64,000 nt of DNA from Candidatus Altimarinota bacterium (lineage in GTDB: Bacteria; Patescibacteriota; Gracilibacteria; BD1-5; UBA6164): the NCBI GenBank assembly GCA_028688895.1, contig JAQTXG010000002.1:1-64000 (forward strand), written 5' to 3'. Of the stretch, positions 44,025 through 56,206 are shown piece by piece; the stretch's first letter is position 1; each line of letters starts with the position of its first letter. The position numbers and the translations under genes were made by a program. Below the pieces are notes generated by a model. That model did no database searches. It saw nothing but the letters and a program-made list of their open reading frames with translations, and was not told the DNA's origin.

Positions 44025-47000
44025 TTATAAACCTGGTCTTCAAGAATTTCAAGTATCTACATTGATATTTGTAGGTGTAGATGGATTCATAGGTACATTT
44101 GTATTTGTATCAGTAATTGATGTTCAATGATTATTAATATTATCTACATCTTGATCTGGAGTAGAACTTACTCATTTATCATTTTGTCTTTCAGGAGTAA
44201 TAGGTTTATGTGATTTTACATCTATTCAAAACGCTAAACCATATTTATCTGTATCAAACTTAGGTTTATAAACTGATATACCTTCTCTTTCTTCAAGGTT
44301 AGTTATTTCTTTACCTCATTTACTTAATAATATAATTCTATCATCAAATCAGTCTGGATCTGAATAATAGTTTAATGCTATTTCTCATGATAATACACCA
44401 TCAATTAATTCTTTCTTTAATATAGGGTTTATATTATTTAATCCACTTAAAGTGCTTACAAATCAATCAATTTTGTTTTTGTCAGTAATAGGTACAAAAA
44501 TTGGTTCATTTCAATTAGCTAAAACTTGTATGTTAGATAAAAATACATCTACTCATTTTTCAGTTTTTCTACCAAGTCAAACTTGTTTACTTGCAGATGC
44601 ATCAAAAGATATACCTGTAAGATTTACTTCTTTTATGTTTTTACTTGATCCAGCTTTGGCTAATTTTTCATCAAATGCTTTAGATTCTGTATCAGTATTG
44701 AAACCAAATAATTCATTGTAACCTTTTCTTCTATTGTTTTTCATAGCAATCAATTTTTCATAATCACTATTATATTTATCTATATTACCTTCATTGGTAT
44801 CATTTGATTTTTTCATCAATTGTACTACTGTTGATAATATATACATTTTATCATTTGGGCTTATTTGTTGCTTATTTGCAGCACTTAATACATCTCTAAA
44901 TGCTTTAATTGTAGTTTGTAATTCTTTAGAATATTTTCAATTTCTATTTGCAAATTTTTCTAATCATGTCCATCTCTCATCTATAGATAAGTTTGGATTC
45001 ATTATTACATCTGCATATTTATTCGTTCTAGTTCTATAAGTAATTGCTCAGTCTAAATTTTTAACAGCTTGTGCTAAACTAGTATTATTAGTTTCTATTC
45101 ATTCCACCGATTTAGAATATTTGTCTACTACGGTTTTAGTTTCTACTTTATATAGGTTTTCTCATGCTTGTTGTGATTGTTCCCATTTTGTACTGTGATA
45201 TTCTGCATGAACTCATATTACTGGCATTAAGTAACCAAATGCACTTATTACTCAAACAGAAACTCATGCAAAATTTAATCATTCAGCATTTTTATATAAT
45301 TCTCTTTCATAATTATTTAATGCACCTTGTTTTAGAAAATTTATTCATGCTTCACCAAATGATTTATGTAATCATTTTAGTCTATCATATGCTTGTCTAT
45401 TTTCTTTAGTATCGTTTATTCAAGTTTCTGAGAAATCTTTTCAGTCTTTCACTAAATCAAATATTATATCTAATGAGTCTCCCATTTTTCCTTTCATTTT
45501 TTCTATACCAGCTTTTGTGTCTTCATCTACTTTTGAAACATCTATTCATGCTCACCATGATCATGTTAAAAATACTGTACCTCAAATAGTTACTTTTACA
45601 TCATTTCCAACTTTTTTAGGAAAAATATCTTTGAAATCTTCCATAGTAGATTCAAATACTTTAGCTGATCATGCAATATACGGTATGAAATTTGAAGCTC
45701 ATACATTTAAATTGAATGTATCGTCTGAGTATAAACTTTTATCTATTACAAATCATAGAGTACCATTTACTACACCGAAAGCTAATGAGTCTATAAAATT
45801 GTATGTTAATTTTGAAATATCAAAAGAAACAGCTCAACCATTCATAGAACCAAAAATAGCTCCTGCTCATTCATACTTTATTAGATCTGCTAATCTCTGA
45901 TCCTTTGCTTTAATAGCTTGAAATGTAGGATTTTTTTCGAATTCATCTTGAATTTTGTTCATTGTAGCTACCTTGTCTTTTGCTGCATTTGGAGAAATAA
46001 GCATTTCTACTGGATTTATATTTAGATCATTATCTAATACTGTTCCTAGCCTGTTTTTGAATTCTTTTCTCTCATTGTAATAGTTATTTGCCATTTTTGA
46101 TTTAAAATCTTCATAAGAAGAATATCACAATGATGATAGTAGATTTGTGAAGTCTTTTTCTGATTTAAATGCTAATAAAAATTCTTTTTCTTTTGTATAA
46201 AAATCTTCACTTGTGTTATCTAATAATCAGTCAAAATTGTAATCTAATAGTATTTTAATACTTTCTTTGTAATCCAATTTACTTTGAGTAAATTTTTGTT
46301 GTGTTTCTAAGGTATCATTAAATAATCTAAATAATGATGCTACTTCTTCTCAACCAAAAAATCAATCAGTTTCATATCATTTACTTTCAAATAATTCTTC
46401 TAATTTACCTGTATTAAACATATGAAAGTTTAACTCATTTGTATCTTTGTTATAATTATTAGATCATGCTAATTGTTGCATATCTCTTACAAAAACTAAA
46501 AGTTCTGCATAACTCATATTTGTTAAAATAGATTCAAAACTCTTGAAATTTACATTGTTTTTGTATTCAGCTAGACTTTCTGTTGATCAAAAAGTAGTAT
46601 TGATTGTACTAGATACTTCTGGAGTTTCTATTGGTTCATCAGTTTTTTTATCTTTGATTTCTTTTTTGCTTTTATCAATTCATAATAAAGAATCTTTCAT
46701 ATCTGAAAAATCATCTTCATCTCACCAACCAGATTTTTCTAAATCCTCTGATGTTTCATAATCTGTTAGAGCATTATTTATATCTGATTCAGAAGGATAA
46801 TTTTTGAATAATTTTATACTATCATTTGTACCTAAATCATCTATTCTAAGTACAAAAACTCATTCACGGTTATCAATAAAAACATCATATCATGATTCAG
46901 TTTGATAGTCTAATTGATTAGAATATCATTTTGGTAAAAATACTTCTTTATTTTGTTTTTTAGAAGTTTCGATAATGGTATTTTTTTCACCAGAATATGT

Positions 47001-47357
47001 ATCAAGAGCATTAACTATTTCAGAAATAGCTACTCATGATGAAAGTTTTGAACTATCTAATCCTAAATCAGTCATGATTTTTCTAAGTATTTGTTCATTT
47101 TTTATATTTTCAGTCAAATTTGTTCCTGAAAAATCATCTTTATTATCTCCTAGTTTAGAAACAATATTTTTATCAGTATTTTTATCTAAAGAATTAATAT
47201 ATTCTAAAATAGCTTTAGAATTATTTTTTATTATTTCTTGTCTACTTGCATCATCCAAATTTCTATACTCATCAGCTTTAAAAGCTCAAGTTTCTGCAAA
47301 ACCATTTGATATAAAACCCATAAAAAGTTGTCTATATTGTCTTATTATATGTAACAT
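44025..47357 (-). CDS. 1110-aa protein of unknown function
   Basis: No signal peptide at the start. Residues about 1-420 are acidic and helical with Asp/Glu/Lys-rich stretches; a weakly hydrophobic Gly-rich block follows at about 500-600 (GAGAIFGSMNGGAVSF, TIGGTVFLTGSWGAG), another at about 680-720 (NFAGVSVGVISAFGYLMPVIG), then coiled coil and a globular domain; the end is Thr/Asn/Pro-rich. A second ATG at 47331 is possible. The Gly-rich blocks could span a membrane. One of the longest genes in the window, with no recognised family. Confidence 0.8.
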
Positions 47358-47420
47358 ATGTGTTAATTTTAATATATAAATTTATAATTACCTTTATATA
47401 ATATCATATTACACAATAAA

Positions 47421-47463
47421 AAAACAATAAAAATCACTTGACGTAAAGTGATTTTTATTGTTT
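47421..47463 (-). terminator. Terminator after the LPQTG gene
   Basis: AACAATAAAAATCACTT / AAGTGATTTTTATTGTT stem. Confidence 0.8.
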
Positions 47464-47501
47464 AATATATAATTATAAGTATTTGATATATAATAATAAT
47501 A

Positions 47502-48185
47502 TTATGATTTTGTTCTAAATTTTAATGCTCCAAAACCTAGTGCCATAGCAAGTATCATCAATAATAAATATTCTGCTGGACCAGTTTGAGGTAATTTTTT
47601 TGGTGTTTCTGGTACTACAACTTCTGCAGTATCTCAAGATTTGAATAGTACACATTCTAGATGTTCATTACTATCATCCATACTTACTTCTCAGTTTTCA
47701 AGTATATTGTGTGTAACTATAGAGTAAATCAACATACCTATATTTGATCATGATGGTGCTGTATTTTTATCTAAACTATATGCACTTGAAAGACTTGATT
47801 TTAACCATGTGATTGATTTACCTGCATCTAATACATAACCAAAATCTGTATCACTATATAATGCATTGAATTCATCTGTATATTCCCAAAACTTATCAGC
47901 ATTAGGTACTTGAGACCAAGCTGCATTAGTAGAATCTAGATTTACCATTTGTGGATCTTTTTGTTCTTCTTTGTAAAGAATCTTTTTTACATCAGTTACA
48001 TTCATCCATAAATCAGTCAATAAACCTAGTTTATCTCACTCCATTTTTGAACCTCACTGAAAACATTGATTACATGAATACTCAGAAAAAACTGGATCAG
48101 TAGAACACTCTACTTCTTCATAAGCTGAAAAAGAAGGAGTAGCAATAGCAAACAATGCAAATACAGCCAAAAGTTTTTTAGTCAT
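47502..48185 (-). CDS. Secreted protein with an LPQTG sorting signal
   Basis: 227 aa. Signal peptide 1-20 (VFALFAIATPSFSA), Cys-containing mature start (VECSTDPVFSEYSCNQCF), globular middle, then about 198-227 a classic sortase signal: LPQTG, hydrophobic segment EYLLLMILAMALGFGAL, basic KFRTKS. Sortase would attach it to the envelope. No sortase gene is in the window. The Cys pattern CxxC...C suggests disulfides. It is read in the same direction as the 1110-aa gene, with a terminator between. Confidence 0.82.
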
Positions 48186-48230
48186 AGTATATAATTATAT
48201 ATTAAAATTTACTCTCATATTGTACTAAAA

Positions 48231-48262
48231 TAAAAAGATGTGTCAAAAATATTAACACATCT
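48231..48262 (-). terminator. Terminator of yidC
   Basis: On the minus strand GATGTGT / ACACATC hairpin followed by TTTTTATTTT, just beyond the yidC stop. Confidence 0.75.
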
Positions 48263-48267
48263 CAGCT

Positions 48268-49434
48268 TTACTTTTTTAACTTTTTATTAACAATTAATTG
48301 TTGAAATAACATAAACAAAGTTGATACTCACCAGTAGATACCTACTCATGCGAATAATGTATATGTAAACACTCATACCATAGCTGGCATTCCGTATAAC
48401 ATAAATTTATTCATCATATCTGGATCTGGCATAAATTGACTGTAATTATCGTCTCATTTCTTTTTTTCTAGTACAACTCATTTGTTGTCTCAAGACTTAT
48501 TTTTATCTGCAAGTGATAATTTTACTTGTAAATATTGTATAATAGCTACAGATAATGCTAATATAAATCACCCTATTCATCCTGCTCAAGATAAATCTAA
48601 TCAAAAGAAATTGAAATCTATAGAATCTAACTTAAATGTAGATAAAAAATTGTATACATAATAGAAACTAGAAGGATCTTTTATTCAAAGGATAATATTG
48701 TATATAACCAATAATATAGGCATTTGTATAAGTAAAAATCAGCATGATCACATAGGATTTACATCTTCTTTTTTGTAAAGTTCCATCAGTTTTTGACCAA
48801 TCATTTGTTGATTTCATTTGTACTCTTTTTGTATTTCTTTTATCTTTGGTTGAATAGCTTGTAGTTTTTTCTGACTCATCATCATCTTTTGTTGTGGATA
48901 CAACAGTATTAATCTAATGATAATAGTTATTGATAATATAGCCCATCAAAATACTCATCAAAATAATGTAAGTAAAAATATCATCAAATTGTAAATCGGT
49001 GCATAAAACAATCCTACAAATATTTTTTTGAAACTTCCTTTGTTTTCTAATTCAAATTGGTCTATGTAATTTTTACCATCTATAGTTGCATTTAGATTGT
49101 ATTTTCAAGTAGTGAAAAATTTATCATATTGTGATGCATAATCTATAACAGTACCTGACATAGATGATAAAGATATATCTTTACAAAAAATAGGATCAAA
49201 TGTTATATTAGTTCCATTGTTGTTTATGATTAAGTCATTACATGTATTTAGTGTAATACCTGATGATGTATAATTGTTTATTTTTACTCAAACTGATGCT
49301 GGAATAGTATATGATTTATCTACAAATTCAAACGATATCGTATCGTTTGGTTTGATTTCTTTATCTCCATTAAATAAGTTTACTACAACGATAGTAAGTA
49401 AAACTATCAATAATATATCTAAAAATTTTTTCAT
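48268..49434 (-). CDS. yidC: Membrane protein insertase YidC
   Basis: 388 aa. N-terminal TM (about 4-21), an exposed domain of about 130 residues, then the conserved core: YAPIYNLMIFLL, YPQQKMMMSQKKLQAIQPKIKEIQKEYKGNQQMIGQKLMELYKKEDVNPMGSC, GWFILALSVAIIQYL, and AGVGIYWGVSTLFMLFQQL. Inserts and folds membrane proteins. It follows rnpA by 4 bases, the common rpmH-rnpA-yidC order. Confidence 0.95.
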
Positions 49435-49438
49435 TTTT

Positions 49439-49777
49439 TTATACTTTATTTAATAAAAAATTTATATCTTGTTTGAAAGAATTTAATATTTTTTCGTCTT
49501 TTTTGTCTAGTTTTGTTTGTTTTTTAACTACAAATACATAATCAATTCATTTTTGATTATCCAAACTACTAGAAACTAAATCATAAAATGTCCTCCTAAA
49601 ATAATTTCTCTCTACATTAGTTTTAATCGATTTTCATCAAATTACAATAGCAAATCTATTTTTATTTAAATTATTTTTTAGATAATTCAAAACAATTCCA
49701 TATGAAAAAAAAGGTTTTCACCTAGTCAAAACCTTTTTTACTTCTCTTTCAGATAATCTGTTTTCTTTTGAAATCAT
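49439..49777 (-). CDS. rnpA: Ribonuclease P protein component
   Basis: 112 aa. NRLSEREVKKVLTRGKPFFS, FAIVIGGKSIKTNVERNYFRRTFYDLV is the RNR signature in altered form. Binds the RNase P RNA for tRNA 5' processing. Between rpmH and yidC as expected. Confidence 0.92.
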
Positions 49778-49799
49778 AAAAAAGTTATTTTATCAAAAA

Positions 49800-49882
49800 A
49801 ACTCTCTCTTGAATTTTCTCCCTTGATAAGGGAAAGAGGCTCAAAATATATTATTGTTGCCTCTTATATTCAAGAAAGAGTT
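49800..49882. repeat. Hairpin repeat between rpmH and rnpA
   Basis: ACTCTCTCTTGAAT pairs with ATTCAAGAAAGAGT (one mismatch) around CTCCCTTGATAAGGGAAAG. Resembles the other GC-richer hairpins in the window. Confidence 0.5.
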
Positions 49883-49907
49883 ATTTATTGTTAATCCTTT
49901 AAGTGAA

Positions 49908-50153
49908 TTATTTTTTTCTAACTATATAGTTACCTTTTCCATCAAAAGGTGATTTTCTAGCTGTACCTCATGCTATGATGTGCATTCTAGCTTTACCATT
50001 TATTTCTTGGTATCTTTTTGGGTAAGAAACTGTTAATTCGTGTCTACCTTTTCTTCTTCTATTTTTAAGTACATTTCTACCATTAGCTGTAGAACTTCTG
50101 CTTAGAAATCCGTGAACTCTAAGTCTTTTTCTTTTCTTTAATTTTCCTAACAT
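49908..50153 (-). CDS. rpmH: 50S ribosomal protein L34 with a C-terminal extension
   Basis: 81 aa, against about 44-47 usually. [37 protein letters not shown] is the complete L34. Some 35 extra residues follow, containing [20 protein letters not shown]. Under the standard code only the last part is lost, at the TGA of AGGT. The usual N-terminal KRTYQPS is replaced by MLGKL. Standard neighbour of rnpA. Confidence 0.92.
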
Positions 50154-50270
50154 CTTGATTTATTAAATTTTAATTAAAATTATTTTTTTATTAATCACTA
50201 AAAGGTGTATATGGTCTTTTAACAATTGCCGCAACATAATATACAAAACATAAGAATTGTCAAAAGTTTT

Positions 50271-50963
50271 TTAACTAATTGTACTTCCCTCTTTTTCTCA
50301 ATTTATTGCTCTAAAAATTGCTCAGTCTTTTGATAGATTTACTACTTTTATTTTCAATTTATTATCTCTAGCAAGTGATACTGCTGTTTGGTCTAGTATC
50401 TTGAGATTTTTATTTATTACTTCTTCGTAGCTAATATTCTCAAAAAATACTGCATCATCATATTTCATAGGATCTTTGTCGTAGATACCATCTACTTTTG
50501 TAGCTTTTATCATCAATTCACATCCAAGTTCTAGCGATCTAAGTACTCATCATGTATCAGTTGTGAAATAAGGATTTCATATTCAACCTGTACATATAAC
50601 TATTTTTCCATTATTTAAATGGTTTAGAGCATTATTTTTATTGTAGTTTTCTACGAAATTGATACCATTTGGATCCATTACTATAGCTTGGATTCCTGCT
50701 TGTTCTAAAAAATTTTTGAGTACTACTCAGTTGAATACTGTAGAAAGCATACTGAGGCTATGTGAATCGGCAGCATTTACTCACTGTGCTATCAAATTTG
50801 AACCTCTATAAATATTTCATCATCAAATAACTATTGCCATTTGTGTTCATTTATCATAAATATCTTTTATCTTTTCTACAACTATTTTTGTAAAATCTGG
50901 GTCTATTCAGAATTCTTTTTCTCATTTCAATGCTTCACCAGATATTTTTAGTAATATTCTCAT
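50271..50963 (-). CDS. pyrH: UMP kinase
   Basis: 230 aa. [48 protein letters not shown]-type [40 protein letters not shown]. Converts UMP to UDP. The GGG of IGGGN is entirely TGA-encoded. Usual partner frr is not adjacent. Confidence 0.96.
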
Positions 50964-50989
50964 TATTAATTAATTAAATTTTATCTATT

Positions 50990-51024
50990 TCCCCCTCCTT
51001 AATAAGGAGGGGGTTAGGGGGTGG
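50990..51024. repeat. GC-rich hairpin element
   Basis: CCCCCTCC-TTAATAA-GGAGGGGG then TTAGGGGGTGG between pyrH and the lipoprotein gene. Strikingly GC-rich for this genome. Confidence 0.6.
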
Positions 51025-51025
51025 T

Positions 51026-52045
51026 CTATTTCACTATTTCATTAAACAAATCATCTGATGCTTTAAGTATTGGGTACTCAGAATTTTTTACTTTTAATTC
51101 AGTATTTTTTTCTCAAAGAGTTTCACGAGTTACTCACACTCATGATTCCAATTCTTGCACTCAGTATATTCATTTTTCTGATATATAATAGTGTTTTTCA
51201 TAATAGTATTTATCTCAATCCAATCTAACTACAAAAAAACTTAATCATTTATCAGTAGCTATAGGACGACAAGTATTCCAATAAAACCATCAATCCAATT
51301 TTTCTGATATTGTAGCGGATAGATTTTCACATGTCAATTCAGAAAAAGTATAGTTTTCAATTTCTAATCACTTCAGATCTGAATATGTGATTTTAGCATT
51401 TCATAGTTCAATCGGATTTCCATATGATCATCATGTAGGAAGTATATCTTTTGATATTTGCACAGAAACTTGTTCTACTTTTTGCTCTAAGTCTTTTTCC
51501 TCTTGTTTTGGGTAATTTATAACCAGTTCCATCTTGCTTACTTGGTCTCCAGAATAGGCTTCTATAGTATATACATTTCTACCATAATCAAAAGTTTTAT
51601 ATTTAGAGAATGCTCTGTATAAAAATGTCTTCGATCACGCTGAAAATTGTTGCAATGTATAAACGTCAATAGGAAATGTAGACTCTGTATTTTCGTATGT
51701 AATAATTATTTTGTCTACATGAGTAAGTGTCTTACCTGAAATCTCTATTTCAGCTTTTGATAAATCTACGCTAGATAAATCATCCAATTCTAGAAATTGT
51801 TCATCTGAAATTGGATTAATAACTATTTTTTCTACTTGTTTTTCTGATTCATTTTCGGCTAGTGAATCTGAATCTGTTTGGACTTCGTCTGGTAATCATA
51901 TATTACTTCATGAATCATTGTCTCACTCTATTACTCATAACTCTTTTTTTGCTTGATTTATTTGATCATCATTATTTGAACCAAAACATGAAGATAAAAG
52001 GAAAGCCAAAAACAAAATAAGCAATATATTTATTGTTTTTTTCAT
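51026..52045 (-). CDS. Lipoprotein, unknown
   Basis: 339 aa. Lipobox LLSSCF with Cys at about 20 after a hydrophobic start; acidic Ser/Asp/Glu linker to about 80; then a beta-rich globular part with several aromatic stretches (YYYEKHYYISEKG). Attached to the outer face of the membrane. Ends VK then TAG. No family recognised. Confidence 0.78.
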
Positions 52046-52064
52046 AATTTTTTATTTAAATAAT

Positions 52065-52102
52065 AAAAACACAAAAACATTTTAAAAAGTTTTTGTGTTT
52101 TG
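52065..52102 (-). terminator. Terminator of the RNase J gene
   Basis: AAAACACAAAAAC / GTTTTTGTGTTTT stem, just after the stop of the RNase J gene. Confidence 0.75.
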
Positions 52103-52108
52103 TAAAGA

Positions 52109-54175
52109 TTAAACTTCAACAATCATCGGAATAATCATCGGTTCTCTGTCCAATCTGTGTAATAGAAATTTTTCTAAATCTATTCTGATTATTTTTAATA
52201 AATCTTTTTCTTCCATATCTGGTACATCTTTTACTGTATTTTCATATACATCTCTAGCTTTTTTTATAATAAGTCTATGTATAAATCTAACTTCGTCCAG
52301 ATATACTAGACCTCTACTTTCTAGTTTCATATGTCACAATATAGCTTTTGTCTTTTTATCCACTTTGAATGTAACTACAAGCACTCATGAATTCATCATT
52401 TTTTCTCTGGCTTGGATTACATGACTATTTGCTAATCACATACCGTGTCCATCGATAACCAATTCTTGAATAGGTGCTTTGATTCTAGATTTGAATACAT
52501 TACCATTTTTTGGAGCAAAATCTACCATATTACCATTGTCCAACATCAAAATATTGTCTTCTGGAAAACCTGTATCCATGGCAGTATTTTTGTGTAAAGT
52601 TCTGAAATATAGGTCTCAGAATATAGGCATAAAGTATTTTGGTTTTACCAATTGTAACATGATTTTTTGTTCTTCTTGGAATGCATGTCATCCAGTATGT
52701 ACTTCTCAGTCATCTTTAGTGATTACATTTGCTCATAGTCTGATAAGTCTATTTATAATAGAAATAACTGATTTTTCGTTACCTGGAACGATAGATGAAG
52801 AAAATATAACAGTATCTCATTTGATAATTTCTACTGATGTATGTTTTCATTCTGCCATTCTAGATAGTGCTGAAAATTCTTCTCATTGACTACCTGTAGT
52901 GATTATTATTTGTTTATGTGGTGGAATTCATTCTGTATTTTTAGGTGTCATTTTTTTAACTATACCTTGTTTTATGTTTAAATAACCCAATTCTTTTGCT
53001 ATAGCAACATTTTCTACCATACTTCTACCACTCAAGAAAATTGTTTTGTCGTATTTTTCACATATATCTACCAATTGTTGAATTCTAGAAATCCATGATG
53101 AAAAAGTAGCAATAATAAGTCTACCTCTAGTATGATTTGAAACTATTTTTTCTAGTTCTTCTCATACATTTTTTTCACTCATCGAAAATCATTTTCTAAT
53201 AGAACCTGTAGAATCTGATAAAAATAAACTGATTCCTCTACTACCTATTTTTTCTATTCTGTCTAAGTCTGCTGGTTTATCTATAGCTGGTGTATGGTCT
53301 ATTTTGAAATCTCAAGTATGCATTATTTTTGTACCACCTTCTGATTCTATAAATATTCAAGCACAATCTGGAACTGAGTGGTTTACATTGAAAAATTCTA
53401 CACTAAATTTTCATAGTTTTAATTTTTCTCATGATGAAGCATCTACTTCTATAAGAGTAGCATAAGGCATTAATCATGCTTCTTCAAAGATTTTTCTGAT
53501 AAGCCCTAAAGTAAATCTAGTAGCATACAAAGTAGGCATACCTAGTGCTGGCATAACGTGTTTCAATGAACCAATATGATCTAAATGAGCATGAGTTATC
53601 AAAAATCATTTGATATTTTTTTTATATTTAGTCAAAAAAGATACATCTGGTATAGAGTAATTTACTCATAACATATCTGGATCTGCAAATTGTACTCAAC
53701 AGTCTATTAATAAAATATCTTCATCGTATTGAACCATTCACATATTTTTTGCTCACGTTTCATTGTTACCTCAAATAGGCATATATCTAGTATATCATTG
53801 TCTAAGAGCTGGTAGGTAAAACTTTGTGTCTGGAAATTTTGAGATAAATTTTCATTTTATCTCTGCTTCACTACTCTTTTGTGGTTTTTTGTTTTCTCTA
53901 TCTGATTGTTTTGTTGTAACTGCTATTTTTCAGTTGTTGTTTTCTGTTACATTTGAATTGTTTTCAGAAGATTTGTTGTTGTTTTTGATTACAACTATTT
54001 CTTTTTTTACAGTTGGTTTTTGTGTATTTTTTACTGTATTAATAACAGTTTTAGTTTCAGTTTTAGCTGTTTTTTCAGTTATTGATTTTTCTGAAGTATC
54101 ATCTAAGTTTTCTATAATATCTGAATCATCTCATATAGATAATTCTTTATCTAATTCGTCTAAAAAGTCTTTCAT
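52109..54175 (-). CDS. Ribonuclease J
   Basis: 688 aa. N-terminal Lys/Asn/Thr-rich extension of about 115 residues, then the RNase J metallo-beta-lactamase/beta-CASP fold: YMPIGGNNETGAKNM, THAHLDHIGSLKH (metal site at about 190), beta-CASP region, and a C-terminal domain. 5'-3' exo- and endoribonuclease for mRNA turnover. Ends EPMIIPMIVEV. Confidence 0.92.
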
Positions 54176-54346
54176 TAAGAATTGAAAGTTAAAAATTAAA
54201 AATTACCATATTTACCCATTTATGGTATACAATCATATAGATATATTTAAAATAATATATCTATTTTGGTTTACTTATTTTATATTTGAGATCAACTTTT
54301 TAATGCAATAAATAATATAACTAATTTAAATATTAGTTATTTTATT
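54176..54346. other. Intergenic inverted repeats
   Basis: Several AT hairpins: TACCATA...TATGGTA (about 54205-54230), AGATATATT...AATATATCT (about 54240-54270), and ATAACTAA...TTAGTTAT (about 54314-54340). The last can act as a terminator for the small gene above it. No gene seen. Confidence 0.4.
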
Positions 54347-54487
54347 TTACCTAGAAAAGCCTTTTATATAGATGTTATAAGACTTTTTGAAAACAAAAAA
54401 ATTGATTGATTGTATTTGTTTAGAAAACACTTTTTTTAAATCTGAATTTGAATGAATTAAAAAGTTATTTCCTATTGGTATATACAT
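54347..54487 (-). CDS. Candidate 46-aa protein
   Basis: ATG 5 bases after the metalloprotease stop, reading MYIPIGNNFLIHSNSDLKKV... to TAA, with a hairpin behind it. No TGA codons and the composition is normal for a small protein. Position at the end of the metalloprotease-pilin operon supports it. No homology can be claimed. Confidence 0.42.
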   Translation of the reverse strand: MYIPIGNNFLIHSNSDLKKVFSKQIQSINFFVFKKSYNIYIKGFSR

Positions 54488-54492
54488 TATAA

Positions 54493-55380
54493 CTACTTTT
54501 TCAAAAACTCCAAAAAGTTTTGTAAAGAAAAATCTATTTTTGTAATATCCCGATAATATCCTAGTACTTTTGTAGATGTAGAAAAATTTGTATCATTGAA
54601 TTCTCTATACCTAAATAAATACTTACCAAAAAAGTCGTATTTCTTTTTCAATATAGTTGATGATTTAGTTTTTTCTAGAAAATCTTTGTTGTGTAGTATA
54701 TAGTATGTGAATGTTTCTGCGAAATCTTCGTATTTATTTGTCATTGCATAACCAGAAACAAAGTCAGTTCATTTTTGACCAGATTTAATGACATGAACTC
54801 AGTCCCATGAAATGTTATAGAAAAAATCACTTATATCTGTAAATACTTTTTTTTGAAAATAATACAAATCTATAAAATGTGCAAATTCATGGATTCAAAC
54901 TGCTGTCATTTCAGGTGTTTTCATTGATTTGACACCATAAAGTTTTACTCTACGGTTTTTCATCTTTCATCTCGATTCTCATTTTTGCTTATACATTTCT
55001 ACTTTTAGTGAATCTATTTTGTCGTTTATGATATCACTGTATAAAAATGATTTAAATGCTATAGTATAATCAAAAGCATCATCTATAAAATCACTAGGAA
55101 AATAGTTAAATACCACTTTGTAAGCTGTTGTGTTACTAGATTGTATTACGGTATTGTCATCTTTTCATGAATTTAAATCTATTAATGTTTCGTCATGTGT
55201 TTCTATAGAACCAGAATTTTCTAGTAATGATTCTGTTGTAGTGATACTTGGCTCTATATAATTGTCTTCTACATGATTATTTAAGTCTGTTTCAAATGTT
55301 CACAAAAAATAGTTCTTGAAAAAATATATTCAAAAACTAAATATTAATAGCGAGATAATAAAGAGATTTATTTTTTTCAT
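54493..55380 (-). CDS. Membrane-anchored zinc metalloprotease
   Basis: 295 aa. N-terminal TM (about 6-26), linker, then a zincin domain: HEFAH at 164-168, followed by DLYY, and YEDFAETFTYY at 217-227 with the likely third ligand (Glu222). The pattern resembles substrate-bound metallopeptidases that act in the cell envelope. Follows the pilin-like genes by 1 base, so probably processes something linked to them. Standard-code reading breaks it at TGA. Confidence 0.78.
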
Positions 55381-55381
55381 A

Positions 55382-55792
55382 TTATAAAGAATACATCAAT
55401 TTAACTACTAAAGTAATAATAGCTGAAGCAGATATCAATAATAAAAATCAAAATATTCACCATTTGATTATATCTTTTGCTTTCTTGATTTTTTCATCTT
55501 CTCATGAACTAAGTGTCAACATAAGTGATCAGTATACTATCGATCATACAGCAAATACTCATAGATATAGGGCTATGTTGTTTACCCAGTTTTGGATTTT
55601 TTGTGAAAATCATCCAGATCAATCTACCTGTACATTTGTTCAATCCACAAGTGCTGATCATTCTAGACATGTATTCAAAGCACTTCAAACATCTCATTCT
55701 CCATCAAAAGTACATGCTGCTCAAAAAGAATAATCAAATGTTATCAAACTAAGTGATACAATAAATAATATAAGGATTAATAATTTTTTCAT
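55382..55792 (-). CDS. Small secreted membrane protein, VirB2/TrbC pilin-like (1)
   Basis: 136 aa. Signal peptide about 1-24, Gly/Asp-rich segment with two Cys (AACTFDG, LNTCLEG), TM1 about 76-95 (IALYLGVFAVGSIVYGSLML), polar loop SSGEDEKIKKAKDIIKWG, TM2 about 112-135. The layout, signal plus two TMs with GEEEKxKKAK in the loop, is that of type IV secretion pilins of the CPR. Same loop as gene 3 of the cluster. Confidence 0.72.
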
Positions 55793-55804
55793 TTTTTGTA
55801 ATAT

Positions 55805-56188
55805 TTAAAAATTTAATCATGCAACTAGTGTAACTGCTGCCCAGGCTAAACTGATAAGAAATATTCAAACTATAGCGTAGATGAGTTGAGTAATAGATTT
55901 TTTGAATTCTTCTGGATTTCATCTAGCCATAACTACTCTTATTCATATGAATAAAAATACTCAAACAGCAGCTACAAATAGCAATCAAGTCAGAGAATCT
56001 TTTACCCAAATAAAAATAGAGTCTAGTACTGATAATCAATTATCATCTGCTGGTAAAACATCATTTTCAGTAATTCATAGTAGAGAATCTTTGATAGTAC
56101 CATTTCATACACTTCTAGTTGCTGCATATGTGGTATTTACTAGAAATAAGTATGATGATAGTATGTATAAAAATATTTTTTTTGACAT
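55805..56188 (-). CDS. Small secreted membrane protein, VirB2/TrbC pilin-like (2)
   Basis: 127 aa. Signal about 1-22 ending TYAA, short mature start, TM about 62-82 (LTGLLFVAAVGVFLFIGIRVV), loop MARGNPEEFKKSITQ, TM about 99-122. The loop GNPEEFKKS matches a common variant of the pilin loop. Cotranscribed with its neighbours (12-base gap). Confidence 0.72.
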
Positions 56189-56206
56189 AATTATTGTTGC
56201 AATTAA

